Assembly (NCBI GenBank): GCA_905182095.1
Contig: CAJJAQ010000058.1
Coordinates: forward strand, 1 to 38,125
Direction of reading: 5' to 3'
Source: an uncultured Pseudomonadales bacterium
GTDB taxonomy: Bacteria > Pseudomonadota > Gammaproteobacteria > Pseudomonadales > Azotimanducaceae
Length of the DNA stretch: 38,125 bases
The position numbers and the translations under genes are program-made. Numbering within the stretch: the stretch's first letter is position 1; the number at the start of each line of letters is the position of its first letter. Under the pieces are notes generated by a model. It ran no database searches. It was not told where the DNA came from and saw nothing but the letters and a program-made list of their open reading frames with translations. Of this stretch, positions 23,796 through 32,227 are shown piece after piece.

Positions 23796-24599
23796 CTATT
23801 TAGCCTTGCGTTCGGGCATTTTTTCTTCGCTGATGGCATAGCCTGCCTCAGTGGGAATGCATAAATAATTACCATCTTCGCGTTTTTCTGTCCAAGGCAA
23901 TACGGGTATCACAGTGCTGCTCACCGTTTGGCTGATGGCTTCTTCAGGACTGTTCCAAGTAGCCAGCTTTTCCAAATTACGCAGGGTTGGAAAAATAATT
24001 GTGCGCTTGCCTTGCGCTTCTTCCTGCACTGCATCGGCAGGTGAAATCCAGACGGAATCTACAGACTCGTAACCGTCATGTATGGCTAGGTGATCGGCGG
24101 GCGCTAGCGCAAGGTAAAAATGGGTGTCAAAGCGCTTGGGCATCATTGGCGGTGTAATCCAATGGGCAAAATGGGTTAACTCGTCGCAGGCTAAAACAAG
24201 GTTTTGTTCCTGCAAAAAGCCGATAAGTGAAACATCTCCTTTGTTCATGGGCTCGCGAAATTCTTGCAGCGAAGCAAGTCTTTGGCCAGTGATCATGCTG
24301 TTTGAGCCTTTTTCTCGGGCCAGCAAAATGCCGCACTCTTCAAATGCTTCGCGGATGGCGCTAACCTGGGCTGCACGCATGTCTGCGTCGGTATTTGCAC
24401 CTTCTAAATAGGGGATCAAATCTTCAGCAAAATCTTGCGGGTCTGCCTTGCCGCCGGGAAAGACCAATGCCCCGGAGGCAAAGTCAATTTGGTGGTTGCG
24501 TACCACCATGAAAACTTCCATGTCGCTGGCACCCTGTCTGAGTAGCAAGATAGTTGCGGCTGGTTTTACCGCGGGTGCGGTTGCGGATACGTCAGACAT
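23796..24599 (-). CDS. NUDT19-like Nudix hydrolase (probable CoA or acyl-CoA diphosphatase)
   Basis: The 267-residue protein starts with ATG 24599, preceded by AGGGGAA. The Nudix box is split: SGALVFPGGKADPQDF, an insert of about 25 residues, then SAIREAFEECGILLA, which carries the REAxEExG helix. An insert at this point is the hallmark of the NUDT19 group, whose members hydrolyse CoA and acyl-CoA. That fits well with the fatty-acyl genes that follow. Further segments are THFAHWITPPMMPKRFDTHF and VDSVWISPADAVQEEAQGKR, typical of the same group. It is the first gene of the minus-strand block, and a folded leader (24620-24682) lies just before its ribosome-binding site. A frame opening at 24713 runs through this leader and is not likely to be used. 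Confidence 0.82.
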   Translation of the reverse strand: MSDVSATAPAVKPAATILLLRQGASDMEVFMVVRNHQIDFASGALVFPGGKADPQDFAEDLIPYLEGANTDADMRAAQVSAIREAFEECGILLAREKGSNSMITGQRLASLQEFREPMNKGDVSLIGFLQEQNLVLACDELTHFAHWITPPMMPKRFDTHFYLALAPADHLAIHDGYESVDSVWISPADAVQEEAQGKRTIIFPTLRNLEKLATWNSPEEAISQTVSSTVIPVLPWTEKREDGNYLCIPTEAGYAISEEKMPERKAK

Positions 24600-24619
24600 T
24601 TGATTCCCCTGATAAAAGA

Positions 24620-24682
24620 GCCAGCTAGGCTTTTGCTGATTAGGGTGCGCTAGCACCCCGGGCAAAATATGCCCTAGCTGGC
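24620..24682 (-). promoter_or_regulatory. Three-way-junction-like RNA leader before the Nudix gene
   Basis: GCCAGCTAGG (24620-24629) and CCTAGCTGGC (24673-24682) form a perfect 10-bp closing stem. Inside it are two further stems: GGGTGC/GCACCC (24643-24648 with 24653-24658, loop GCTA) and GGGCA/TGCCC (24660-24664 with 24670-24674, loop of five bases), the last sharing two bases with the closing stem. In the minus-strand transcript this fold ends about 13 bases before the AGGGGAA ribosome-binding site. It could be a regulatory leader or a palindromic repeat element; I cannot match it to a known riboswitch. Confidence 0.5.
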
Positions 24683-24828
24683 ATGGTTTTTTGTTTTCTA
24701 GTGCGGCGGCCAATAAACTTTACAGGTCTCTGCAAGCGAAAATTGTCGCAAATAAATTAGCACCGGCTTGTTCTTGCTAGTTATTACTAGAGGTCACCAA
24801 CCCCATAGAGGTATAAAGGCGACTATTG

Positions 24829-24942
24829 ATGTTCGCTTATGTTCGGGCCTATGGCAAACTTAGGTTTATTGCCTCCACCATGCCAGAGGGTTTACTTGCG
24901 AAGGCAATGATTCAGTGGCTTTGTGCTTTGTGGGCAGCCTGA
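24829..24942 (+). CDS. Possible 37-residue small ORF
   Basis: An ATG at 24829 with AAAGG ten bases upstream opens 37 codons (starting MFAYVRAYGKLRFIAS) and ends 28 bases before the next gene, on the same strand. No family is recognised and the length is within what chance allows. It is listed because it has a fair ribosome-binding site and the neighbouring gene does not, so it could be a leader peptide. Confidence 0.22.
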   Translation: MFAYVRAYGKLRFIASTMPEGLLAKAMIQWLCALWAA

Positions 24943-24970
24943 ACCTTGTTAAAAAATTGAAAAATTGCTT

Positions 24971-25351
24971 ATGCCTCTTATCTTAACCATCCTAGTTGCA
25001 CTAATTGTCATCTTTTATGTGCGCTCGAATAAGCGCGCAAAACAGCAATGGTTGACCACACTAGACCTGCCTGGGCGGTGGGTTATGCAAACCCATGATG
25101 GTTTCTTACAGCTTGAAGGTGGGCTCAGTGAGGGCAAATTTACGCTGCGAATGGAAGACGACGCGCAACAAGTGCGTGCTGGCAATTGGCATTTCTCAGG
25201 CAACTCTTTGGTTTTGTCGACTCAGACGGGTCAGCGTAGCTATAAGGTGAACTTTTTTCGTGCGGGTGTTTTGAGCCTAGAAGAGCCAGATGGCACCGCG
25301 ATGTTGTATCACAAGGCGGCTAGCAATGTTGTGCCCATTGGTGGTGGCTAG
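24971..25351 (+). CDS. Small single-TM protein of unknown function
   Basis: This 126-residue protein has one N-terminal TM helix (LILTILVALIVIFYV), a basic stop-transfer (RSNKRAKQQW), then a domain of about 95 residues rich in beta strands (LDLPGRWVMQTHDGFLQLEG, later QTGQRSYKVNFFRAGVLSLE). The domain looks like a lipocalin- or META-like small barrel, but no motif decides it. The orientation would be cytoplasmic by the positive-inside rule. The start is ATG 24971, with a TTG two codons earlier as alternative and no good Shine-Dalgarno sequence for either. It is followed by the DUF815 ATPase 97 bases later on the same strand. Confidence 0.65.
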   Translation: MPLILTILVALIVIFYVRSNKRAKQQWLTTLDLPGRWVMQTHDGFLQLEGGLSEGKFTLRMEDDAQQVRAGNWHFSGNSLVLSTQTGQRSYKVNFFRAGVLSLEEPDGTAMLYHKAASNVVPIGGG

Positions 25352-25448
25352 TCAGTTTGAAGCTTTCGTAGTCAATAAGCGGTCGAGCAAAACCAATTAG
25401 CCAATACCGACGAATATCAGTCAATACCAACTAACTAAGGGGAAGGGT

Positions 25449-26360
25449 GTGAATACCTCCACCGAACAAGCTGCCGGGAAAGAGTTAATGCAGGATGTAT
25501 TGCGCCGCATTTTACAAATATTACCGGTCATGCCGACTATTGATTGGACGGTAAGTACTGCGGCTGTATGGCAGCGAGGACGTTGGCAGTCGGATTTTGT
25601 TGGGTTTCCTCAAACCCAGACCCAAGCTTTGGATGATTTGTTGCATATTGATGCGCAAAAGCAGTCATTGCAGCTCAATACTGTCCAGTTTGTTGCCGGT
25701 CTCCCAGCCAATAATGCGCTGCTTTGGGGCGCCCGTGGTGCGGGTAAGTCATCGCTGATTCATGGCTTGTTACAAGAATATGCCAAAGACGGCCTGCGCT
25801 TGGTGGAACTGCGCAAAGACGAGCTGCAGGAGTTATCGGAAATAGTTGCGCGGCTCAGCACCGAGCCTTATCGATTTATTGTCTTCTGTGATGACTTGTC
25901 CTTTGAAGAAGACGATGCCTCCTACAAGATCCTCAAAAGTGCCTTGGAAGGCTCGGTATTTAAGGGCGCCGCCAATGTGATTTTTTACGCCACTTCGAAT
26001 AGACGCCATCTACTGCCAGAGCGGGGCAGCGACAACAACAAAAGCGGTTTGGTTGATGGAGAGTTACATCACGGTGAAGCTGTTGAAGAAAAAATTTCAT
26101 TGTCGGACAGATTCGGCTTGTGGCTGTCATTCTATCCTTTTCGCCAAGAAGCCTATTTGGATATGGCAGAAGTTTGGGTACATAGATTGGTGGCCGACTA
26201 CGATCCTAGTCAAATTGATAAGGAAGAATTTCAGCGCGCAACCTTTCGTCAAGACGCGTTGCGTTGGGCGTTAGCCCGAGGCGTGCGCAGCGGTCGCACA
26301 GCGTCGCATTTTGCTAGGCACTGGGTGGGGCAAAAGCTGCTAGAAAAAAAATCAAACTAG
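25449..26360 (+). CDS. DUF815-family AAA+ ATPase
   Basis: The 303-residue cytoplasmic protein has Walker A NALLWGARGAGKSSLIHGLL at about residues 90-108 and Walker B RFIVFCDDLSFEEDDASYK. These are followed by NVIFYATSNRRHLLPER (sensor 1 region) and ISLSDRFGLWLSFYPFRQEA, the standard DUF815 pattern. The C-terminal RQDALRWALARGVRSGRTA is also family-typical. DUF815 proteins are widespread in proteobacteria with no settled function; the fold is close to DnaA/IstB-type loader ATPases. The start is a GTG at 25449 with a strong GGGGAAGGG before it. It could form a two-gene unit with the small membrane protein upstream. Confidence 0.88.
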   Translation: MNTSTEQAAGKELMQDVLRRILQILPVMPTIDWTVSTAAVWQRGRWQSDFVGFPQTQTQALDDLLHIDAQKQSLQLNTVQFVAGLPANNALLWGARGAGKSSLIHGLLQEYAKDGLRLVELRKDELQELSEIVARLSTEPYRFIVFCDDLSFEEDDASYKILKSALEGSVFKGAANVIFYATSNRRHLLPERGSDNNKSGLVDGELHHGEAVEEKISLSDRFGLWLSFYPFRQEAYLDMAEVWVHRLVADYDPSQIDKEEFQRATFRQDALRWALARGVRSGRTASHFARHWVGQKLLEKKSN

Positions 26361-26416
26361 CTTGCAAGAGACACTAACGGCTCGCTTCAGAAGCAAGCTG
26401 CTTGCATTAAATACAA

Positions 26417-26487
26417 GCCGCTTGGAACAGCGGCAAATTGCTTGAAAAGCCCAAACGGCGTCAATTAGAGCGCTCTGCGAAAGCGCT
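26417..26487. other. Two small hairpins after the DUF815 gene
   Basis: GCCGCT/AGCGGC pair at 26417-26434 (loop TGGAAC), and AGCGCT repeats as an inverted pair at 26469-26474 and 26482-26487 (loop CTGCGAA). Neither is followed by a T-run. They could take part in ending the DUF815 transcript. Confidence 0.35.
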
Positions 26488-26555
26488 AGGCGGTTGAGAA
26501 CGTAGGAGTTTAAAAGTAAGTAAAGTGAGCCGAAACTCCAAATCAAAAATTCTAG

Positions 26556-26611
26556 ACCAAAAGCCCTAAACCAAAAGCCCTAAACCAAAAGCCCTAAACC
26601 GAAACCCCTAA
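26556..26611. repeat. Four tandem copies of a 14-base unit
   Basis: The unit ACCAAAAGCCCTAA occurs three times without change (26556-26569, 26570-26583, 26584-26597). A fourth copy has two changes (ACCGAAACCCCTAA, 26598-26611) and a partial fifth starts at 26612. It lies 40 bases before the start of the DUF481 gene, so copy number could change the promoter or leader of that gene. There are no spacers, so it is not a CRISPR. Confidence 0.85.
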
Positions 26612-26652
26612 ACTAAAAATCGGTGTTAACAGCCGGCAGCAGGAATAATTAA

Positions 26653-27657
26653 ATGAATCGCTACCTCCTTGTGCTTTTGGCCAACATAATTTTTCACAGT
26701 ATTGCGCATGGCGACACCGTGGTGGTTGAAAACGGCGATGCGTTAACGGGTAAAGTGGACAGCATTGCTGGTGGTCGATTGGTTCTATCCACTACCTATG
26801 CCGGTGATGTGATCATCGACATGGCTGCGGTTCGAGCGATAGAAACGGCCGATAACTTCAACCTACGATTGTCGGGCCTGCGCGTAATTGGTCGTCTAGC
26901 GGTCATTGATGGTAATCAGGTGGTGGTTGCCAAAGAAGGCGAAATCCTTATTCAAGTCGAAAATCTACTCGTTGCAAGTCAAAGTAAGTTAGCGGTTACT
27001 TCTCTCGCGCGCGAGTGGAATTCGCGTGTGGATCTGGCATTGGCTCTGTCGTCAGGTAACTCAACGGCGGAAAGTTATAACGCCTTGGTTGAGTCAAATT
27101 ATAAGCAAGGCAATACAGCACATCAGATTACCTTGCTCGTCAACACTGAAGACAGCGAAGGTCTTAAGACCAAAGATCAGTTAGATTTTGACTATGGTTT
27201 TAAACTGTTTTTATCCGATCAATGGTTTAGTGCCGCCAATGTAGAATATTTTAGTGACCCGATAAAAGATGTAGATCAGCGCATTAGTGCGGGCATTGGT
27301 GCGGGTTATCAATTTACTGATAATAGTTTTGGCGCGCTGTCTACGGAACTGGGCCTCAGTGCGGTGCAAGAGCAGCTAGCCGGCGATGGTGAGGTGAGCC
27401 CAGCGATCAGGTGGGGTGTAGATTATAATCGCTATTTCCTGGCCAAACGTATTGAGCTATTCCACCGTCAGAGTTTGCTGATTATTCCAGAAGGCGATCG
27501 TGGTCAAGTTTTGTCTAGCTCTACAGGTCTGCGTTATGCGCTAAACCATCGAATTGATACCGCTTTTCGTGTGGATCTCGACTACGAAACCGACCCCATT
27601 CTCGGAAATGAAAAAGCAGATACCACCTATACTTTGGGTTTGGGCATTCGTTTTTAA
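26653..27657 (+). CDS. DUF481 outer-membrane beta-barrel protein
   Basis: The 334-residue protein has a signal peptide (LLVLLANIIFHSIAHGD) and a first domain of about 90 residues beginning VVVENGDALTGKVDSIAGGR, a short beta domain found in front of DUF481 barrels. From about residue 118 it has alternating strands (SRVDLALALSSGNSTAESYN, then many more) ending in YTLGLGIRF, where the terminal Phe is the classical signal for outer-membrane insertion. Members such as YdiY in E. coli are called salt-induced outer-membrane proteins; the exact function is unknown. It has no Shine-Dalgarno sequence better than AGGA eight bases upstream. The 14-base tandem repeats lie just before it. Confidence 0.85.
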   Translation: MNRYLLVLLANIIFHSIAHGDTVVVENGDALTGKVDSIAGGRLVLSTTYAGDVIIDMAAVRAIETADNFNLRLSGLRVIGRLAVIDGNQVVVAKEGEILIQVENLLVASQSKLAVTSLAREWNSRVDLALALSSGNSTAESYNALVESNYKQGNTAHQITLLVNTEDSEGLKTKDQLDFDYGFKLFLSDQWFSAANVEYFSDPIKDVDQRISAGIGAGYQFTDNSFGALSTELGLSAVQEQLAGDGEVSPAIRWGVDYNRYFLAKRIELFHRQSLLIIPEGDRGQVLSSSTGLRYALNHRIDTAFRVDLDYETDPILGNEKADTTYTLGLGIRF

Positions 27658-27707
27658 AAAAAAGGTGCCTTAATTGCCGCTTCATGCAAAATAGATACAG
27701 CGATTAC

Positions 27708-27736
27708 TTGACGTGCGCGAGTCTGGTTCATAGAAT
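27708..27736 (+). promoter_or_regulatory. Sigma-70 promoter of tRNA-Glu
   Basis: TTGACG at 27708-27713 and TAGAAT at 27731-27736 are separated by 17 bases, nearly consensus. A GC-rich discriminator (CGCGCC) follows, as in stable-RNA promoters under stringent control. Transcription should start near 27743, about 40 bases before the tRNA. Confidence 0.8.
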
Positions 27737-27784
27737 TCGCGCCTTCTCCGGAATGCAGAAATGCGCAGTATTCGAAGAAGACCA

Positions 27785-27860
<76 letters not shown>

Positions 27861-27867
27861 TATTGAG

Positions 27868-27902
27868 AAGCCCTCTAAGACTTATGTCTTAGAGGGCTTT
27901 TT
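27868..27902 (+). terminator. Intrinsic terminator of tRNA-Glu
   Basis: GCCCTCTAAGAC (27870-27881) and GTCTTAGAGGGC (27886-27897) form a perfect 12-bp stem with loop TTAT, followed by TTTTT. The flanking AA/TT extends the stem to 14 bp. It may also serve the minus-strand M20 peptidase gene ending at 27981. Confidence 0.93.
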
Positions 27903-27980
27903 CATTTCTGGTTGCGTATTTCTCTCCGCTCAAATGCGGCGCTTGCCCTCACTTGCGCTGGAAGTAACCTTCACTGCCGA

Positions 27981-29456
27981 TCACTCTTCGCTACCGTTGC
28001 GAATGATTTGAATATAGCCCCGGACACCTTGGGCAAAGTTCGCCACAGATATTTTTTCATTGGTACCGTGAAAGCCGGTGAGATCTTCTGCTGCTAAAAC
28101 GAAAGGATTAAAGCGGTAAGCGTCATCTGCCACCTGCCCATAATGCTTACTATCAGACCCAGCAATCATTAATCCCGGTGCTACAGCAATGTCTCCGTAA
28201 ACCTCGCGCATGCTCTGAGCGATGTCCGTGTAGCCCTTAGCACGCCAGTCCGATACTGCTGAGGCATTGATACCACCTCTTGCGCGCACGCTGATAGTGT
28301 CGCTAGCGACAAGCGCAGTCACGTAATCTTCAATACTCTGCACATTATCTCTGGGGTGAATTCTAAAGTTAACGGTGGCGATGGCCTCTATTGGCAGAAC
28401 ATTGGTCTTCACGCTAGCCGACAACATGGTCGGTGCCGTGGTCGTGCGCAGCATGGCATTGGTGGTGGCTGATGCACTCAGTTGGCGATCAATCACTGGA
28501 CCGAATAACCATTGGTTTGCAAACAGTCCGCGCATAGTGAAAGGCATATAGCGGCTTACATTGTCGAACATCACAGTGCTCAGGCCACTCAGTCCACCCG
28601 GTACCGGGTTGTCTTGCAGTTTTGTGATGGCTTCTGCCAGATCGCTGACCGCATTTTTCTGTGGCGGCATTGAGGAGTGACCGCCTGGTGCGGTGGCCAC
28701 AATGTCTAAAGTGGTACTGCCTTTTTCGGCAACATTGATCGAAGCCATTAAAGTTTCTAGCCCGGGGAAAATGCCGTCGAAAACAAATGAGCCCTCGTCC
28801 AGAGACCAGGCTAACTGAACGCCTTGCTCTCTAAGTAATGCGGTTATGGCGCCAGCACCATTGCGGCCACCAATTTCTTCATCGTGACCAAAACTCAAGT
28901 AAACCGAGCGCTGAGGCTGAAAACCTTGTTCTAGTAAGTAGGTGACAGCTTGCAAGATGCCGACTACGCCACTTTTGTCATCCAGTGCGCCTCGGCCCCA
29001 GATAACGCCGTCGATTATGTTGCCTGAGAAGGGTGGCTGCTGCCATTTTGCCTCGGAGCCTGGAATGACCGGAACAACGTCGTAGTGGCCAGTGATTAAG
29101 ATGGGCTTCAATGCTGCATTTGCGCCTTGCCATTTGTAGAGCATTGACTGGTTCACCAACTTAAGCTCCAAGGCTTGGTTTAGTTTCGGGTAGGTGGCGA
29201 TGATCCAGTTTATTAGGTTGCTGAACTCTTGGTTTTCTTTACCTTCTGATGCTTGAAAGGAAACAGTTTTGAAGCGTATTGCCGCGGCGAGATTAGCCGC
29301 AAGCTGCGCCTCATCAAGTTGTATATTTGCCCGGGCAACGTCACTAAAAGACGGTGGCGTATGATTGAGCGTTTTAATCACAACGATTACTGCTATGCCA
29401 ATGACCAATGTAACCGTGGCAAACGCTGCGGCTTTTATCATTTTTTTCAGGTTCAT
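27981..29456 (-). CDS. M20 family peptidase (PM20D1/carboxypeptidase S-like)
   Basis: The 491-residue protein has an N-terminal TM or uncleaved signal segment (AAAFATVTLVIGIAVIVVIK), so the enzyme is held on the periplasmic side. The di-zinc site is complete: ITGHYDVVP, WGRGALDDKSG (bridging Asp), FGHDEEIGG (catalytic Glu pair), WSLDEGS and, near the C-terminus, FHGTNE. The lid domain starts at ATAPGGHSSMPPQKNA. Length and membrane anchor match the PM20D1/CPS1 group, whose members hydrolyse peptides or N-acyl amino acids; which of these applies cannot be seen. AGAGG seven to eight bases before the ATG is a good ribosome-binding site. It is a single-gene unit, divergent from the DUF898 gene. 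Confidence 0.9.
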   Translation of the reverse strand: MNLKKMIKAAAFATVTLVIGIAVIVVIKTLNHTPPSFSDVARANIQLDEAQLAANLAAAIRFKTVSFQASEGKENQEFSNLINWIIATYPKLNQALELKLVNQSMLYKWQGANAALKPILITGHYDVVPVIPGSEAKWQQPPFSGNIIDGVIWGRGALDDKSGVVGILQAVTYLLEQGFQPQRSVYLSFGHDEEIGGRNGAGAITALLREQGVQLAWSLDEGSFVFDGIFPGLETLMASINVAEKGSTTLDIVATAPGGHSSMPPQKNAVSDLAEAITKLQDNPVPGGLSGLSTVMFDNVSRYMPFTMRGLFANQWLFGPVIDRQLSASATTNAMLRTTTAPTMLSASVKTNVLPIEAIATVNFRIHPRDNVQSIEDYVTALVASDTISVRARGGINASAVSDWRAKGYTDIAQSMREVYGDIAVAPGLMIAGSDSKHYGQVADDAYRFNPFVLAAEDLTGFHGTNEKISVANFAQGVRGYIQIIRNGSEE

Positions 29457-29748
29457 GTTTACCGACCTCTGTGGAATTCTCAGTTAATCTTTTTAAAAGT
29501 ATCGTACCTAATGACTACATTGCGCTAAGTTGCTCAAATGCTGAAGTGCTATATTGTCTCCAATAGTTAAGTGATTGAGCAAAAATGGCTCTTAGAGAAT
29601 GCAGTATTTGGAGACTATATTCTGGAGAAATGATAGTGCTCAGAAAATACAGGCTCGCAAAAATAGAGCCTTTCAAGTGGTTGAGTTTTGTTAGTGCTTA
29701 CTTCCTGTGTGGAGTAATGTTTACAGGGAATTATAGGAAGAGTGGATC

Positions 29749-30858
29749 ATGACTGAATATTTATCGGGCGGGCGAGTGGATGGCGTTGTGCCGCCTTCGG
29801 CTACAAGTTTGCCGACTCAAGAAGCTGTGCGGATCCCTTTCAAATTTCATGGCGATGGCGGAGAGTTTTTTCGTATTTGGATCGTCAATATTGTCCTGAC
29901 TATTTTGACCTTAGGTATTTATTCCGCTTGGGCCAAAGTGCGTACCAAGCGTTACTTTTATGGCAACACGGAGTTAGCTGGCGACCGCTTTGATTACTTA
30001 GGTGATCCCCTAGCAATTTTGCGCGGCCGCATCATCGCTATTGTCCTTTTGTTGTTTTATCAAGGGCTGGTTTCTTTTGCGCCACCGGCTTTCGCCGGTT
30101 TAATCACCTTGCTATTTTTTGCTGCCTTACCTTGGATCATTTATCGAGCTCTAGGCTTTAATGCGCAAATGAGTAGTTGGCGGGGTATTCGATTTGGCTT
30201 TGACGGTGATTGGGTTGGCGCAGCAAAGGCCTATCTACTATGGCCGCTGTTTGGTGTTGTCACATTAGGTTTTGGTATGCCGTATGCGTGGTACAAACAA
30301 AACCAATTTTTGCTCTCCAACTATCGTTTTGGCGCATCTACGAGCACGACCACAACCGTTCCGACTGACTTTTACATGGTGGCATTGGCAGTATTTGGTT
30401 TTTCTGCAATCGGCGGTATGGCACTGTTTTCGTTATCTTCTTTACTTGGTTTTAATGGGTTTGATGCAGGTGGCGAATTTGGCTTGGGCGCGTTAGACGT
30501 GTTTGCTGGCCTACTTATTGGCTTGGGTTATTTCGTTTTTTACATCATGATTTTCGTTGTGTATCAGGCTCGGTACTTTCATACCGTTTATAATAATATT
30601 GAGATTTCTGACAATCGTTTGGGCACGAGTGTTTCAATTGCCGGTTTGGGCCGCATAGTCGTAAGCAATGCTCTTTTGCTGCTGGTAACCCTAGGTTTCT
30701 ATTACCCTTGGGCGCAAGTGCGAATGACTCAATACTTGCAAGATAACCTTTGGATAGATGCCATTGATTTAGATTCTTTCGTTGCCAAGTCAGGGGCAGA
30801 GAGTAATCCTCTGGGCGAAGAAATTGGTGAAGCATTTGATCTCGGTATAGGTATATGA
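29749..30858 (+). CDS. DUF898 (YjgN-type) polytopic membrane protein
   Basis: The 369-residue protein has about eight hydrophobic segments and the two-fold repeat typical of DUF898. FFRIWIVNIVLTILTLGIYS and AWAKVRTKRYFYGNTEL recur near the end as RIVVSNALLLLVTLGFYYPW and AQVRMTQYLQDNL. The C-terminal tail is acidic. The function of DUF898 proteins is unknown. GGAAGAG precedes the ATG. Its stop codon overlaps the start of the M48 protease gene (ATGA at 30855-30858). That coupling, and the frequent pairing of these two families, suggests the protein works with the protease, perhaps as its substrate or as a partner. Confidence 0.88.
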   Translation: MTEYLSGGRVDGVVPPSATSLPTQEAVRIPFKFHGDGGEFFRIWIVNIVLTILTLGIYSAWAKVRTKRYFYGNTELAGDRFDYLGDPLAILRGRIIAIVLLLFYQGLVSFAPPAFAGLITLLFFAALPWIIYRALGFNAQMSSWRGIRFGFDGDWVGAAKAYLLWPLFGVVTLGFGMPYAWYKQNQFLLSNYRFGASTSTTTTVPTDFYMVALAVFGFSAIGGMALFSLSSLLGFNGFDAGGEFGLGALDVFAGLLIGLGYFVFYIMIFVVYQARYFHTVYNNIEISDNRLGTSVSIAGLGRIVVSNALLLLVTLGFYYPWAQVRMTQYLQDNLWIDAIDLDSFVAKSGAESNPLGEEIGEAFDLGIGI

Positions 30859-32030
30859 CATTGCTTACCGGCACCTATTATGACGGTGTTAGTAGTCGTG
30901 GCTATGTGGCGACAATTGAAGTCTTGAATAACCTTCAGGCGACACTGGTCTATGACGAGCAGCGCATTCATATACAGCTGAGTAGACTAAAAATTGAACC
31001 TTCTCTGGGCGGTATGCCGCGTAAAATAACTTGGCAAGAAACCGGTTTTTTTGCTGCGGATGCCACCATTGAGTTAGACCAACTGGTTAAGAGGTTAGAT
31101 AACAGGTCGATGATGGACTGGGTAGCCAGTCTAGAAAAACGTGTAGGCGTAATTATTGCCGCAACCATTGGCACGCTTATATTTATTCTTGGCTTTGGTA
31201 TTTACGGCGTGCCCAAACTGGCTGAAGCTACCGCCTATATTTTACCAGAAGGCATTAGTGCACGACTTGCCTCGTCGACCCTCGAGAAGTTGGATCTGGT
31301 GCTCGATGAATCTGCGTTGTCTGCAGAACGCCAAGCTCAGTTGAGTGAATATTTTCTTGCCCGTGGAGAAGTGGAGCAGTTATTTTTTCGTCATGCTCAA
31401 CGTGTGGGTGCAAACGCCTTTACCTTGAGTAAATCTACGGTGGTGTTCACCGACGACCTAGTACAACTCACGAGTGATGACGAAGAGTTATTGGCCGTGT
31501 ACTTGCACGAGTTAGGTCATGCCAAGTTATTGCATGTGGAGCGCTCAATTTTGCAGAGCGTGGCATGGGCGGTGATTTTAACCATGATTACCGGAGACAT
31601 AGGTGGGGTTGGCGAATTGCTGCTGGCGCTGCCGCTGACGCTTGGCCAAGCCGCGTACTCGCGGGAACATGAGCGCGAAGCGGACAAGTTTGCCATCGCC
31701 GAGCTTAAGTCTCTGGGCATATCACCCCTGAAATTGATCTCAATTTTGGATCAAATAGAAGCCAGTCACAGTTTCTCTCACGAAGATGACCTTGCAAGTT
31801 CTGTCGGCTTAGACGGCGTCGAATCCAAGAACCCTGACCTACTGAATGAGCAAGATGCGAACGCTGAAAATGCAGAGGATGCTCGGGACCTGGCGAAAAG
31901 CCAAGAAAACGAATTTGGCGAAAAAGCGGCAGAAAGCATTTTTTCGAGAAGCTTGCTCGAGTTGCTGTCTTCTCACCCAATAACAGTTGAGCGTAGGGCC
32001 TATATTCGGGCAGCGGCAGAAGACAACTAG
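30855..32030 (+). CDS. M48 family membrane metalloprotease
   Basis: The 391-residue protein has an N-terminal soluble domain (about 1-95), one TM helix (VGVIIAATIGTLIFILGFGI) and a second weak hydrophobic stretch after the zinc site. The M48 active site is HELGH at 218-222, with the third zinc ligand Glu271 in REHEREADKFAI, 49 residues after the motif. The family includes HtpX and BepA, which degrade misfolded membrane or outer-membrane proteins. A low-complexity acidic stretch (NEQDANAENAEDARDLAK) precedes a C-terminal SHPITVERRAYIR segment, which is typical of the family. It is translationally coupled to the DUF898 gene. Confidence 0.9.
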   Translation: MTLLTGTYYDGVSSRGYVATIEVLNNLQATLVYDEQRIHIQLSRLKIEPSLGGMPRKITWQETGFFAADATIELDQLVKRLDNRSMMDWVASLEKRVGVIIAATIGTLIFILGFGIYGVPKLAEATAYILPEGISARLASSTLEKLDLVLDESALSAERQAQLSEYFLARGEVEQLFFRHAQRVGANAFTLSKSTVVFTDDLVQLTSDDEELLAVYLHELGHAKLLHVERSILQSVAWAVILTMITGDIGGVGELLLALPLTLGQAAYSREHEREADKFAIAELKSLGISPLKLISILDQIEASHSFSHEDDLASSVGLDGVESKNPDLLNEQDANAENAEDARDLAKSQENEFGEKAAESIFSRSLLELLSSHPITVERRAYIRAAAEDN

Positions 32031-32227
32031 TCGCTGAGCGCAGCGCATGTTGCCGCGGCCTCGCGTTAGCTGTTAGCGCCTTAGATTTTCTGGCGCTAGT
32101 AACCACTAAAGGGTCCCCGTAAACTGTCAGCCTGTTTAAACGTCAATGATCCGGTTTCTATATTGGGACATTGAGCTGGAGAGAGGACACGCTGTTGCGT
32201 GTTGGTAGATATAGCTAGAACAAGGGG

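Noticed and set aside
26556-26611. A CRISPR array
   Set aside because: The 14-base units follow each other directly without spacers and no cas genes are near.
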